A program made the position numbers and the translations under genes. From Bacteroidales bacterium (GTDB lineage: Bacteria > Bacteroidota > Bacteroidia > Bacteroidales > UBA3824), in assembly GCA_016287995.1 (NCBI GenBank), contig JAEEXW010000041.1, forward strand, positions 1-12,898: 12,898 bases of DNA, read 5' to 3'. Positions 1 to 6,572 of the stretch are shown piece after piece; the stretch's first letter is position 1, and the number at the start of each line of letters is the position of its first letter. The notes below the pieces were generated by a model that was not told the origin of the DNA, ran no database searches, and worked only from the letters and a program-made list of their open reading frames with translations.

Positions 1-524
1 TTGTTTCAACGGGTGAAAAAATCGACGCTCTTGACATTTTCTATCCCTCACGTATGGCGGACAGAATCCTCGGCATGGGCGACATCGTTTCTCTCGCTGA
101 AAAACTTCAAGCACAATACGACGAAGAAGAAGCCAAAAAACTTCAAAAGAAAATCTTAAAAGACCAATTCAACTTCAACGATTTCTTGGCTCAAATCCAG
201 CAAATCAAGAAGATGGGTAACTTGAAAGATTTGGCTTCAATGATTCCGGGTGTCGGAAAGGCTATCAAAAACCTTGACATCAACGACGACGCTTTCAAAG
301 AAATAGAGGCTATCATCTATTCAATGACCCCGTTTGAAAGAGAAAACCCACAAGTTATCAACGGTAGCCGTCGTCGCAGAATAGCAGAAGGAAGCGGTAC
401 AAACGTGGCTATCGTCAACAGACTGTTAAAACAGTTTGAAGAAACCCGCAAACTTATGAAAATGATGTCAGGCTCAGGCGCACGCCGCTTGATGGGCATG
501 ATGAATCAAATGAAACGTAGATAG
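1..524 (+). CDS. ffh: Signal recognition particle protein Ffh (SRP54), C-terminal part, 5'-truncated
   Basis: Ffh is the GTPase that binds the 4.5S SRP RNA and the signal sequences of nascent membrane proteins and delivers ribosomes to FtsY. Only the end of the gene is present: the frame is open from base 3 and continues beyond the window edge, so the ATG at 54 is an internal Met. The first residues (STGEKIDALDIF, then YPSRMADRILGMGD) are the hallmark end of the G domain leading into the M domain. The rest is the methionine-rich M domain. It includes the RNA-binding helix-turn-helix signature SRRRRIAEGSGT (bases about 367-402) and a Met-rich tail (KLMKMMSGSG, then LMGMMNQMKRR). Both the N and G domains, including the GTPase P-loop, lie upstream. 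The gene ends in several in-phase TAG-like triplets and is followed by a structured non-coding stretch. Identification is very secure. Confidence 0.96.
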   Translation, partial: VSTGEKIDALDIFYPSRMADRILGMGDIVSLAEKLQAQYDEEEAKKLQKKILKDQFNFNDFLAQIQQIKKMGNLKDLASMIPGVGKAIKNLDINDDAFKEIEAIIYSMTPFERENPQVINGSRRRRIAEGSGTNVAIVNRLLKQFEETRKLMKMMSGSGARRLMGMMNQMKRR

Positions 525-532
525 TAGTAGTT

Positions 533-666
533 GTTCTTTTTTGAAAAAAAGAACCAAAAAACTTTTATATTCGGCTCACTTCGTTCGCCGGAGTAAGTTA
601 TGTACGCCACTCCGCGCTGAAAGCGCGAATATAAAAGTTTTCCGGTTCCCTTTTTTAAAAGGGAAC
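533..666. repeat. MITE/REP-like element with 41-bp imperfect terminal inverted repeats
   Basis: This element fills most of the gap between ffh and folD. The outer 41 bases at each end (533-573 and 626-666) are inverted copies matching at 34 of 41 positions. The inner 16 bases of each arm are perfect (aaaacttttatattcg at 558-573, its complement at 626-641). The outer 22 bases of each arm are themselves a hairpin: 533-554 (10-bp stem starting gttctt) and 645-666 (10-bp stem starting gttccc). The two hairpins differ at paired positions in a compensatory way (TT/AA versus CC/GG). The middle holds further stems: cggagt/actccg at 589-594 and 609-614, and cgcgct/agcgcg at 613-627. No target-site duplication is evident and no gene is encoded. 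The 5' hairpin could also terminate ffh. Whether it is multicopy cannot be seen from one window. Confidence 0.75.
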
Positions 667-700
667 GCCCCCGCGGCGAGCGGATTAAAAAACAAGAATT

Positions 701-1555
701 ATGCAATTAATAGACGGAAAAAAAACTTCTTCTGAAATCAAATCGGAGATTGCCGAAGAAGTTAAAAAAATGAATAGGAAGCCGCATTTGGCTGCTGTTT
801 TGGTTGGACATGATGGCGGCAGTGAAACATACGTGGCGCATAAAATTAAATCGTGTGAGGAGGTTGGTTTCAAATCGTCTTTGATTCGTTTTGAGGACGA
901 TGTTACGGAAGAAGAACTTTTGAAAACGGTTGATAAATTGAACAAAGATGCTGATGTCGACGGTTTTATTGTTCAGTTACCGCTTCCGAAACATATTGAC
1001 GAACAGAAAGTTATCGAGGCAATCAGCCCAGAAAAAGACGTTGACGGTTTTCACCCTGTAAACCTTGGACGTTTGGTTGCGGGACTTGACACTTTTGTTT
1101 CGGCAACGCCTTCGGGAATTGTTGATTTGTTGAAACGTTACAATGTTGAAACCTCTGGTAAACATTGTGTTATCATCGGCAGAAGCAATATTGTTGGCAG
1201 ACCGCTGAGCATTTTGATGAGTCAGAAAGGTATTGACGCAACTGTAACTGTTTGTCATTCAAGGACAGAGAATTTAAAAGAGATAACCAAAACTGCTGAC
1301 ATTTTGGTTGCGGCAATCGGCAGACCGGGTTTTGTTACCGCTGACATGGTCAAAGACGGTGTAACGGTGATTGATGTCGGCACAACACGTGTTAAAAGCG
1401 ACCAGACGAAATCAGGTTGGAAGTTGAAAGGCGACGTTGATTTTGACGAAGTTTCAAAGAAAGCCGCTTTGATAACCCCCGTTCCGGGTGGCGTTGGTCC
1501 GATGACGATTTGTTCGCTTTTGAAAAATACTTTGAAGGCAGCGAAAAAAAGATAA
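701..1555 (+). CDS. folD: Bifunctional methylenetetrahydrofolate dehydrogenase / methenyltetrahydrofolate cyclohydrolase FolD
   Basis: FolD interconverts 5,10-methylene-, 5,10-methenyl- and 10-formyl-tetrahydrofolate with NADP in the cytoplasm, supplying one-carbon units for purines and formyl-Met. The 284-residue length is normal for the family. The catalytic Tyr44-x3-Lys48 pair (YVAHK) is present. The family signature runs about residues 70-95 and ends in VQLPLP, with Gln92. The substrate-loop motif KDVDGFHPVNLGRL starts at 112. The Rossmann nucleotide-binding motif GRSNIVGRPLS starts at 160. The C-terminal signature PGGVGPMT is at 262-269. All key residues are intact. The start is the only ATG that gives the expected N-terminus; it is preceded by an A-rich leader without a Shine-Dalgarno, as usual in Bacteroidota. 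The Fur-family gene begins 8 bases after its stop, so the two are probably co-transcribed. Confidence 0.97.
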   Translation: MQLIDGKKTSSEIKSEIAEEVKKMNRKPHLAAVLVGHDGGSETYVAHKIKSCEEVGFKSSLIRFEDDVTEEELLKTVDKLNKDADVDGFIVQLPLPKHIDEQKVIEAISPEKDVDGFHPVNLGRLVAGLDTFVSATPSGIVDLLKRYNVETSGKHCVIIGRSNIVGRPLSILMSQKGIDATVTVCHSRTENLKEITKTADILVAAIGRPGFVTADMVKDGVTVIDVGTTRVKSDQTKSGWKLKGDVDFDEVSKKAALITPVPGGVGPMTICSLLKNTLKAAKKR

Positions 1556-1563
1556 TTTTAGCA

Positions 1564-1995
1564 ATGAGTATTCCAAATGAAGATATTGAAAATCTGTTAA
1601 TTGACAACAATATTCGTCCGACAGCGGTAAGAATACTTGTTTGGAAAACAATACGTAATTTGGACTACGCATTCTCGCTTCAAGATATTGAGGATTTGCT
1701 CGTTGATACGGACAAATCCTCTCTTTTTAGGGCGTTAAGAGTTTTTACTGAAAACGGACTTCTTCACGACTTTGACGATGGTTCAGGTCATCAGAAATAT
1801 TGTGTACATTCTCACAATTCTCCACATCATGAGGAATGTCATCACGTTCATTTTTATTGTACCGAATGTGGAAAAACTTTTTGTATAAAAAGCGAACATA
1901 TTCCGGAAGTAAAACTTCCGAACAACTTTACAGCGGTCAGCGTGTCATATATTATAAGAGGCGTGTGTCAAAATTGTGGTGAAAAAGTTTGCTGA
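1564..1995 (+). CDS. Fur-family metal-responsive transcriptional regulator
   Basis: This is a 143-residue Fur superfamily repressor (Fur, Zur and PerR types), which represses genes when loaded with metal or responds to peroxide. The N-terminal winged helix spans about residues 1-78 (RPTAVRILVWKTI, then KSSLFRALRVFTENGLL). The hinge leads into a His-rich metal-binding segment, HHEECHHVHFYC (88-99). Two CxxC pairs, Cys99/Cys102 (CTEC) and Cys135/Cys138 (CQNC), are those of the structural zinc site. An upstream ATG at 1510 lies in frame but inside folD; the start at 1564 gives a normal Fur N-terminus. The metal specificity cannot be read from the sequence, so no symbol is given; several extra His and Cys residues in the sensing segment make a Zur-like role possible. 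No palindromic Fur box was noticed nearby. Confidence 0.9.
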   Translation: MSIPNEDIENLLIDNNIRPTAVRILVWKTIRNLDYAFSLQDIEDLLVDTDKSSLFRALRVFTENGLLHDFDDGSGHQKYCVHSHNSPHHEECHHVHFYCTECGKTFCIKSEHIPEVKLPNNFTAVSVSYIIRGVCQNCGEKVC

Positions 1996-2183
1996 AAAGA
2001 CGATTCAACATAACAGGCATTTGCTACCCCGACGAGCATTACATGGTAGACATCAGCGATCGATTTGATTATTACCGTATTAACAAAGGCTACTTGCTTT
2101 CGTTTTGTTTCAACAAAAAATCAAAACCCGAAGCAAAGACGATAAGTCTTGATGGCAGAGAGATTGTGGAAGTGGTGGTGTAA
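1989..2183 (+). pseudogene. Internally deleted remnant of an AAA-ATPase-like / PD-(D/E)XK nuclease family gene
   Basis: The 64-codon frame starts at a TTG overlapping the fur-family stop. Its first part, FNITGICYPDEHYMVDISDRF, resembles the N-terminus of the large Bacteroidota AAA-ATPase-like proteins (PF09820 type), just before their P-loop. Its second part, KGYLLSFCFNKKSKPEAK followed by ISLDGREIVEVVV, resembles the extreme C-terminus of the same proteins, the end of the PD-(D/E)XK nuclease-like domain. The join falls at about codons 26-33, in frame. The P-loop, Walker B and all nuclease catalytic residues are missing, so roughly nine tenths of a 500-600-residue protein would be gone. A functional 64-residue protein is possible but unlikely. 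The family assignment rests on remembered consensus sequences. The translation start is uncertain (TTG 1989 or CTG 1992). Confidence 0.65.
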
Positions 2184-2206
2184 AATTCTCTTAACGGGAA
2201 TTTTTT
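2182..2206 (+). terminator. Rho-independent terminator after the ATPase remnant
   Basis: A 9-bp stem, aaaattctc (2182-2190) with gggaatttt (2196-2204) including one G-U pair, encloses a 5-base loop and runs into a T-tract. It overlaps the stop codon of the remnant gene. An outer gtggtg (2175-2180) / caccac (2211-2216) pair can extend the structure. It would end transcription of folD, the fur-family gene and the remnant. Confidence 0.6.
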
Positions 2207-2417
2207 ATATCACCACAAACAAATCCTCTAACGTTACATCAAAAACGAAACGTTTTGCCTACTCTGTGCCGTCCGTAAACCGCTAAAAACTCTGATTTTG
2301 AGGAGTTTATATATTGTTTTAATAGTTCTTTTTCGTATTTTCGCCCGATAAATTGTTCCATAGTTCAAGACATTTTTCCAGCATAAAATTATCACAAAAA
2401 AAATCAATTCACCAAAA
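2207..2417. other. Non-coding AT-rich stretch, no gene seen
   Basis: With its flanking hairpins this makes a gene-free gap of about 310 bases (2184-2494). I find no convincing coding frame on either strand; an 85-codon minus-strand frame (2234-2491) reads through the hairpin and has no recognisable protein character. A copy of tttcgcccga followed by aaattgttc occurs at 2339-2358 and recurs with small changes at 2451-2468. The segment around 2240-2300 (aaacgaaacgtttt, then ctactctgtgccgtccg) vaguely resembles an intergenic sequence I associate with other Bacteroidales, but I cannot verify this. Confidence 0.5.
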
Positions 2418-2479
2418 CAATTCGGGCGAAATCGACGATTTTTTATTCGATTTCGCCCAAATTGTTCATTTTTTTTTTT
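2418..2479. terminator. Strong bidirectional hairpin terminator between convergent genes
   Basis: Arms 2418-2435 and 2447-2464 pair over 18 bp with a single mismatch (C2423 against A2459). The core is gggcgaaatcga/tcgatttcgccc and the loop is 11 bases. On the + strand the hairpin is followed by a run of 11 Ts (2469-2479); on the - strand it is followed by TTTT. It lies between the + strand remnant gene ending at 2183 and the - strand SPOR gene ending at 2495, where a bidirectional terminator is expected. Confidence 0.65.
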
Positions 2480-2494
2480 GTCTGAGAGCAAAAT

Positions 2495-2947
2495 TTATAA
2501 TTTTGGATATCCGATTTTGCACTCTATGATAAAACAGCCGGGAAATTTGTCTTCGACTTGTTTTTTCAGCCTCATAGCCTCTAATCTTGAACGGCAATTT
2601 CCTGCGTGAACCTTAAAATAAGGGGCTTCATAAACGATATTTGCCTCTTCGTCTTGAAAATCCTTCTTAAAATCTTTTACCGTATTTTCGGCTTTTTCCT
2701 GAGCGTCAGAACCCGAACCGAAAAAAATCTGAACACTATAACCGTATGCCTGACGTTTTTTGTTACCGGCGATGATGTTCTTTTCTATGGCTTTAAGATC
2801 TGAATCACAATGTATTCTGACTGTTGCTGTGGAATTGTCGTCTGGAAAAATTTCCAAGTCGGAAATGTCGTAAATCGCCTGCTGAGCCTTCAAACCGAAA
2901 GGCAAAACACTTAATAATAAAAATATTGATAAAACTTTTATTTTCAT
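2495..2947 (-). CDS. Small secreted SPOR-domain protein
   Basis: This 150-residue protein has a clear signal peptide: a Lys-containing start and the hydrophobic run VLSIFLLLSVLPFGL, ending near KAQQ at 20-23, a typical Bacteroidota cleavage region. The mature part has a short linker, then a SPOR-like domain at about 69-145 (YSVQIFFGSGS, APYFKVHAG, SRLEAMRLKKQVEDKFPG). SPOR domains bind septal peptidoglycan stripped of stem peptides. In Bacteroidota, single-domain secreted SPOR proteins are common and mostly uncharacterised. The mature protein has four cysteines (47, 118, 138, 143), more than I would expect, so a disulphide is possible in the periplasm. The gene is monocistronic, followed by a strong hairpin, and divergent from the thiL-like gene. 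Confidence 0.8.
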   Translation of the reverse strand: MKIKVLSIFLLLSVLPFGLKAQQAIYDISDLEIFPDDNSTATVRIHCDSDLKAIEKNIIAGNKKRQAYGYSVQIFFGSGSDAQEKAENTVKDFKKDFQDEEANIVYEAPYFKVHAGNCRSRLEAMRLKKQVEDKFPGCFIIECKIGYPKL

Positions 2948-2963
2948 TTGTTCAAAAATTGAT

Positions 2964-2984
2964 TAAATTTGCAAGGCAAAATTA
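2964..2984. promoter_or_regulatory. Candidate overlapping divergent promoter -7 elements
   Basis: On the + strand TAAATTTG (2964-2971) fits the Bacteroidota -7 consensus TAnnTTTG. On the - strand TAATTTTG (2984 down to 2977) also fits. They lie back to back, 5 bases apart, between the divergent SPOR and thiL-like genes, giving short leaders of about 25-40 bases each. A TTTG at 2947-2950 is too close (13 bases) to be a standard -33 element for the + promoter, and no TTTG is seen for the - promoter, so support is weak. Confidence 0.35.
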
Positions 2985-3012
2985 TATAATTTTTTTGGAA
3001 CTTTGATAAAAA

Positions 3013-4068
3013 ATGAAAGAAGAATTACAAAACGAAAATACATCAATTCCGTATGGGAAAAACGGTTTGGTGAAAAAAATCCAAGAAAAAAACGTAAAAT
3101 ACAACTCTCAAACCATATTCGGAATCGGCGACGATGCCTCGATTTCTGACTTTTCAGGCGGAAAAAAAACGCTGTTAAGAAGTCTTATTTTTGCCGAAGG
3201 AATACACTTCGACCTTACTTACACACCGCTTAAACATCTCGGTTATAAAGTTGTAACAGCCGCTGTAACAAGTATTTACGCTATGAATGCAAAGCCGTTG
3301 CAGATTACAGTTTCGCTTGCAGTAAGCAATAAAGTAATGCAGGCTCATATCCTTGAATTTTTTGACGGTGTGCACGCTGCGTGCAAAAATTACAAAGTCG
3401 ATTTAATTGGTGGCGACCTTACAACCTCGCGCAAGGGAATCACGATTGCAGTAACGGTTACGGGCGAGGCTGATGATGAAGAAATAGTTTATCGTAGCGG
3501 TGCAAAACCAACTGATTTACTTTGTGTTACAGGTGATTTGGGTGGCGCATACTTAGGACTTCAACTTTTGGAAAGAGAAAAAGCACTTTTCAACTTAAAT
3601 CCCGAAACTCAGCCGCAACTTTCAGGTTACGATTATGTCTTGAAACGTCAGTTAAAACCCGAAAGTCCCAAAGAGTTAACGGATTACTTAAAGAAAAAAG
3701 AGGTTAAACCCACGTCTATGATTTCGCTTTCGAGCGGTCTTGCAAGCGAAATTATAAATCTTTGCAACGCTTCAAACATGGGTTGCGAAATTTTCCAAGA
3801 GAGAATTCCTGTCGCCCCTGATACAGAAAAAATGGCAAAAGAGTTTAACATAGACCCCGTAATTGCAGCCCTCAACGGCGGCGAAGATTACGAACTATTA
3901 TTCACGATAGAGTTGAAAAACTATGAGAAAATAAAAAATAATGATATGTTTTCTATCATAGGGTCTATTAACGCTGTCGATAAGGGAAGAAATATTGTCA
4001 TGAAAGACGGTTCGATTATCACGTTAGAACCGTCAATTAACAACCAAACTTTTCAAAATGTACAGTAG
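3013..4068 (+). CDS. thiL: ThiL-family protein (thiamine-monophosphate kinase homologue) with missing metal-binding aspartates
   Basis: ThiL (PurM-like fold) phosphorylates thiamine monophosphate to thiamine diphosphate with ATP and Mg. Over the full 351 residues this protein follows Bacteroidota ThiL: FGIGDDAS (36-43), EGIHFDLTYTPLKHLGYK (62-79), IYAMNAKP (88-95), LIGGD (131-135), RSGAKPTDLLCVTGDLGGAYLGLQLLE (161-187, split here by family motifs) and LNGGEDYELLFT (287-298). Against the usual ThiL pattern, several expected acidic ligands are replaced. The Asp before the EGxHF motif is Leu58, the Asp of the SDIxAM motif is Ser87, and the two Asp of the DISDGL motif are Ser238 and Ser241. The GGDTT motif reads GGDLT. 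Asp40, Asp41 and Asp135 remain. The frame is intact, so this may be a pseudoenzyme or a protein of changed specificity. It is the first gene of a four-gene overlapping operon; its last 11 bases overlap the next start. Membership of the family is secure, activity is not. Confidence 0.88.
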   Translation: MKEELQNENTSIPYGKNGLVKKIQEKNVKYNSQTIFGIGDDASISDFSGGKKTLLRSLIFAEGIHFDLTYTPLKHLGYKVVTAAVTSIYAMNAKPLQITVSLAVSNKVMQAHILEFFDGVHAACKNYKVDLIGGDLTTSRKGITIAVTVTGEADDEEIVYRSGAKPTDLLCVTGDLGGAYLGLQLLEREKALFNLNPETQPQLSGYDYVLKRQLKPESPKELTDYLKKKEVKPTSMISLSSGLASEIINLCNASNMGCEIFQERIPVAPDTEKMAKEFNIDPVIAALNGGEDYELLFTIELKNYEKIKNNDMFSIIGSINAVDKGRNIVMKDGSIITLEPSINNQTFQNVQ

Positions 4069-5335
4069 ATATTTTGACAGACAGCCGATAATGATGGTCG
4101 GTCTCGGAAGTTACGACAAGGAAGTAACACTAAAAATCTCTGGCGGCAACGATTATACTGTTCACCGCGAGGGCGAGAAAGTCGTTAATAATGACGATGG
4201 CCGGCGATACGACGGAATTTATCTTAAAGACCATGACGACGATGAAAATTTTTATATAGAAGTCCCTGATATTGAAATCGGTAAGGGTTTTCATTGGTCA
4301 AGAAAGGAAAATCAACGGTTCAAAGGTGGTTTTATGTTCAGGTGTGTTGACAGTAAGATATTGTTAATCAATTATATACCAATTGAATTGTATTTGCAGT
4401 CGGTGATTTCGTCCGAGATGAATGCTAATTGTCCGAAAGAACTCTTGAAAGCGCACGCAGTGATTTCTCGCTCTTGGGCGTTGAACAGAATGAACTATAT
4501 TCCTTCGTCTCAAAAGCCGTACATAAGCGACAATGAAACAATTACTTGGTACGACAACGAGGCTCATAAATATTTTGACGTTTGTGCCGACGACCATTGT
4601 CAGCGTTATCAAGGCATAACCCGCGCAATTAACCCGAATGTCAAAGCCGCAATCGAAGAAACTTTTGGCGAAGTTTTGGTTTATGGCAATGAAGTTTGCG
4701 ATGCTCGGTTTTCAAAATGCTGCGGCGGAGCAAGCGAACTTTTTGAAAATTGTTGGCAAAATACGCATTATGATTATTTGGAAAAAGTTGACGATTTTGA
4801 CGAAAATTTTACGGACGATTTGACCGTTGAAGAAAACGCTGTAAAATTTATAATGTCTTCACCCAAAGCGTATTGCAACACGTCTAATAAACAACTTTTG
4901 TCAAAAATACTTAACTCTTACGACAACGAATATTCTGACTTTTACCGTTGGAAAGTTTTCTATACTTTTGACGAATTGTCAGCAATTATAAAAGAAAAAT
5001 CTGGTGATGATTACGGCAAAATCATTGATCTTATTCCGCTGACAAGGGGCGTTTCGGGCAGAATCGTTAGGCTGAAAATCGTTGGCGAAAAAAAGACGAG
5101 AATCATCGGTAAAGAATTGGAAATAAGGCGTTTGCTTTCAAAATCACACCTTTATTCGTCGGCGTTTACTGTTGAAAAAAGTGAAAATGGTTTTACGCTC
5201 TACGGTGCAGGTTGGGGACATGGCGTAGGTTTGTGTCAAATTGGCGCGGCTGTCATGGCTGAAAACGGTAAAAATTACAAAGAAATTTTAGCGCACTATT
5301 ATAAAGGTGCATACATCGAAAAACTTTATGATTAA
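4058..5335 (+). CDS. SpoIID/LytB-domain protein, putative peptidoglycan lytic transglycosylase
   Basis: SpoIID is a lytic transglycosylase acting on denuded glycan strands in sporulating Firmicutes; Bacteroidota carry relatives of unknown role. The 425-residue protein has the SpoIID core: IPIELYLQSVISSEM (108-121, with Glu120 in the position of the SpoIID catalytic Glu), KELLKAHAVISRSWAL (127-142), a Cys-containing CADDHCQRYQG (176-186), FSKCCGGASE (218-227) and the C-terminal GWGHGVGLCQIGA (385-397). The N-terminal 100 residues match the strand-rich region seen in Bacteroidota homologues. No signal peptide or membrane segment is visible at the N-terminus. ATGs at 4091 and 4094 are alternative starts that would remove the overlap with the upstream gene; I keep 4058 for length but the choice is uncertain. 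The stop overlaps the start of the AmpG-like permease gene, which hints at a shared role in muropeptide handling. Confidence 0.85.
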   Translation: MYSRYFDRQPIMMVGLGSYDKEVTLKISGGNDYTVHREGEKVVNNDDGRRYDGIYLKDHDDDENFYIEVPDIEIGKGFHWSRKENQRFKGGFMFRCVDSKILLINYIPIELYLQSVISSEMNANCPKELLKAHAVISRSWALNRMNYIPSSQKPYISDNETITWYDNEAHKYFDVCADDHCQRYQGITRAINPNVKAAIEETFGEVLVYGNEVCDARFSKCCGGASELFENCWQNTHYDYLEKVDDFDENFTDDLTVEENAVKFIMSSPKAYCNTSNKQLLSKILNSYDNEYSDFYRWKVFYTFDELSAIIKEKSGDDYGKIIDLIPLTRGVSGRIVRLKIVGEKKTRIIGKELEIRRLLSKSHLYSSAFTVEKSENGFTLYGAGWGHGVGLCQIGAAVMAENGKNYKEILAHYYKGAYIEKLYD

Positions 5336-6572
5336 TAAGAATAAAACTATTTGTTGGGTGCCTTCGCTGTATTTTGCAGAAGGCTTGCCGTATATGGCGG
5401 TCAACGTTTTGAGCGTAATTTTTTATAAAGTTATTGGTCTTAATAACTATGAAATAGCCTTTTACACAAGTAGTTTCTACATTCCGTGGCTGATTAAGCC
5501 GCTGTGGTCGCCGCTTACGGAAATGTTCAAAAATTCAAAATTTTGGGTAACGTTTTGTCAGTTTTTGTGCGGAATTTTGTTTGCGGGAGTAGCGTATTTT
5601 ATTCCTAATGACAATGTCGTAAAATATACTTTGGTGTTTTTTTGGGTAGCGGCTTTTGCTTCGGCAACACACGATATTGCGGCTGACGGCTTGTATATCA
5701 AGGCGTTAGACAAAGATACGCAAGCCTTTTGGGTTGGAATCCGAAACACTTTTTATAGACTTTCGATGATTTTTTGTCAAGGTGGTTTGGTGATTTTGGC
5801 AGGCGAGTTAGCAGAGAAATATCACGATATAAAGTTTGCTTGGCAAATTATTTTCGCAATTTTTTCGGGTTTGATGATTTTACTTGCTGTTTATCATAAG
5901 TTTACGCTGCCGCTTGGAGAAGAAAAACAAGAAGTTTCTAAGGACAAAAATTTTATAAAACCTTTTGTAACGTTTTTCAAAAAAGATGGTATCTTATTGA
6001 TAATCGGCTTTTTATTGCTTTATAGGTTGAGTGAGGCGCAACTAACGAAAATTGCGCCGCTGTTTCTTTTGGATTCGCTTGAAAACGGAGGTTTGGCGTT
6101 GTCAACAAGTGAGTTAGGTTTTATAAACGGCACGGTAGGACTTATTGCGCTGATTTTAGGCGGAATTTTAGGCGGAATTTTTATCGCAAAGCGGGGATTG
6201 AATAAGTCGCTGATAATTATGATTTTAGCCTTGAATTTACCGGATTTGTTTTATGCTTACATGGCGTGGATTCAACCTCAGAATTTTTTTGCGGTATCGT
6301 CAATGGTTTTCATTGAACAATTTGGTTACGGGTTTGGTTTTACTGCGTACACGGTTTACATGATGCAAATTTCAGCGGGCGAAAATTCAACTTCGCATTA
6401 CGCAGTTTGTACGGCTTTTATGGCGGCAGGAATGATGTTACCCGGAATGGTCAGCGGATATTTGCAAACACTTTTCGGTTACAAGATGTTTTTCGTTTGG
6501 GTGGTTTTGTGCGCAATACCGTCGGTGGTTTTAGCGTTGAAAATAAAAAACAATGACGGAAGAAAAAACTGA
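5328..6572 (+). CDS. AmpG-like major facilitator superfamily permease
   Basis: This is a polytopic MFS protein of about 414 residues with many hydrophobic helices, expected in the inner membrane. AmpG proteins import anhydromuropeptides (GlcNAc-anhydroMurNAc-peptides) for cell-wall recycling. The AmpG-like signatures are SLYFAEGLPY (13-22), IKPLWSPLTE (56-65), SATHDIAADGLYI (112-124) and VGIRNTFYRLSMI (136-148). The ATG at 5328 is preferred to one at 5307 because it gives the standard N-terminus just before the first helix. It overlaps the SpoIID/LytB stop by 8 bases, and its own stop overlaps the next gene by 20. The substrate is inferred: in Bacteroidota, relatives include transporters for muropeptides and MurNAc, so either is possible. 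Confidence 0.82.
   Translation: MINKNKTICWVPSLYFAEGLPYMAVNVLSVIFYKVIGLNNYEIAFYTSSFYIPWLIKPLWSPLTEMFKNSKFWVTFCQFLCGILFAGVAYFIPNDNVVKYTLVFFWVAAFASATHDIAADGLYIKALDKDTQAFWVGIRNTFYRLSMIFCQGGLVILAGELAEKYHDIKFAWQIIFAIFSGLMILLAVYHKFTLPLGEEKQEVSKDKNFIKPFVTFFKKDGILLIIGFLLLYRLSEAQLTKIAPLFLLDSLENGGLALSTSELGFINGTVGLIALILGGILGGIFIAKRGLNKSLIIMILALNLPDLFYAYMAWIQPQNFFAVSSMVFIEQFGYGFGFTAYTVYMMQISAGENSTSHYAVCTAFMAAGMMLPGMVSGYLQTLFGYKMFFVWVVLCAIPSVVLALKIKNNDGRKN

Noticed and set aside
54..524. A complete 156-residue gene starting at the ATG at 54
   Set aside because: The frame is open upstream to base 3 and encodes the conserved Ffh segment before this Met, so the ATG is internal.
506..735. Short frames on both strands across the ffh-folD gap
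   Set aside because: They read through an inverted-repeat element and into folD; composition is driven by the repeat and no protein family is suggested.
1510..1995. Longer fur-family product starting inside folD
   Set aside because: The extra 18 residues are the shadow of the folD 3' end; the ATG at 1564 gives a normal Fur N-terminus.
2234..2491. 85-codon minus-strand frame
   Set aside because: It passes through the 18-bp terminator hairpin, is Lys/Arg-rich with no signal or motif, and has no promoter.
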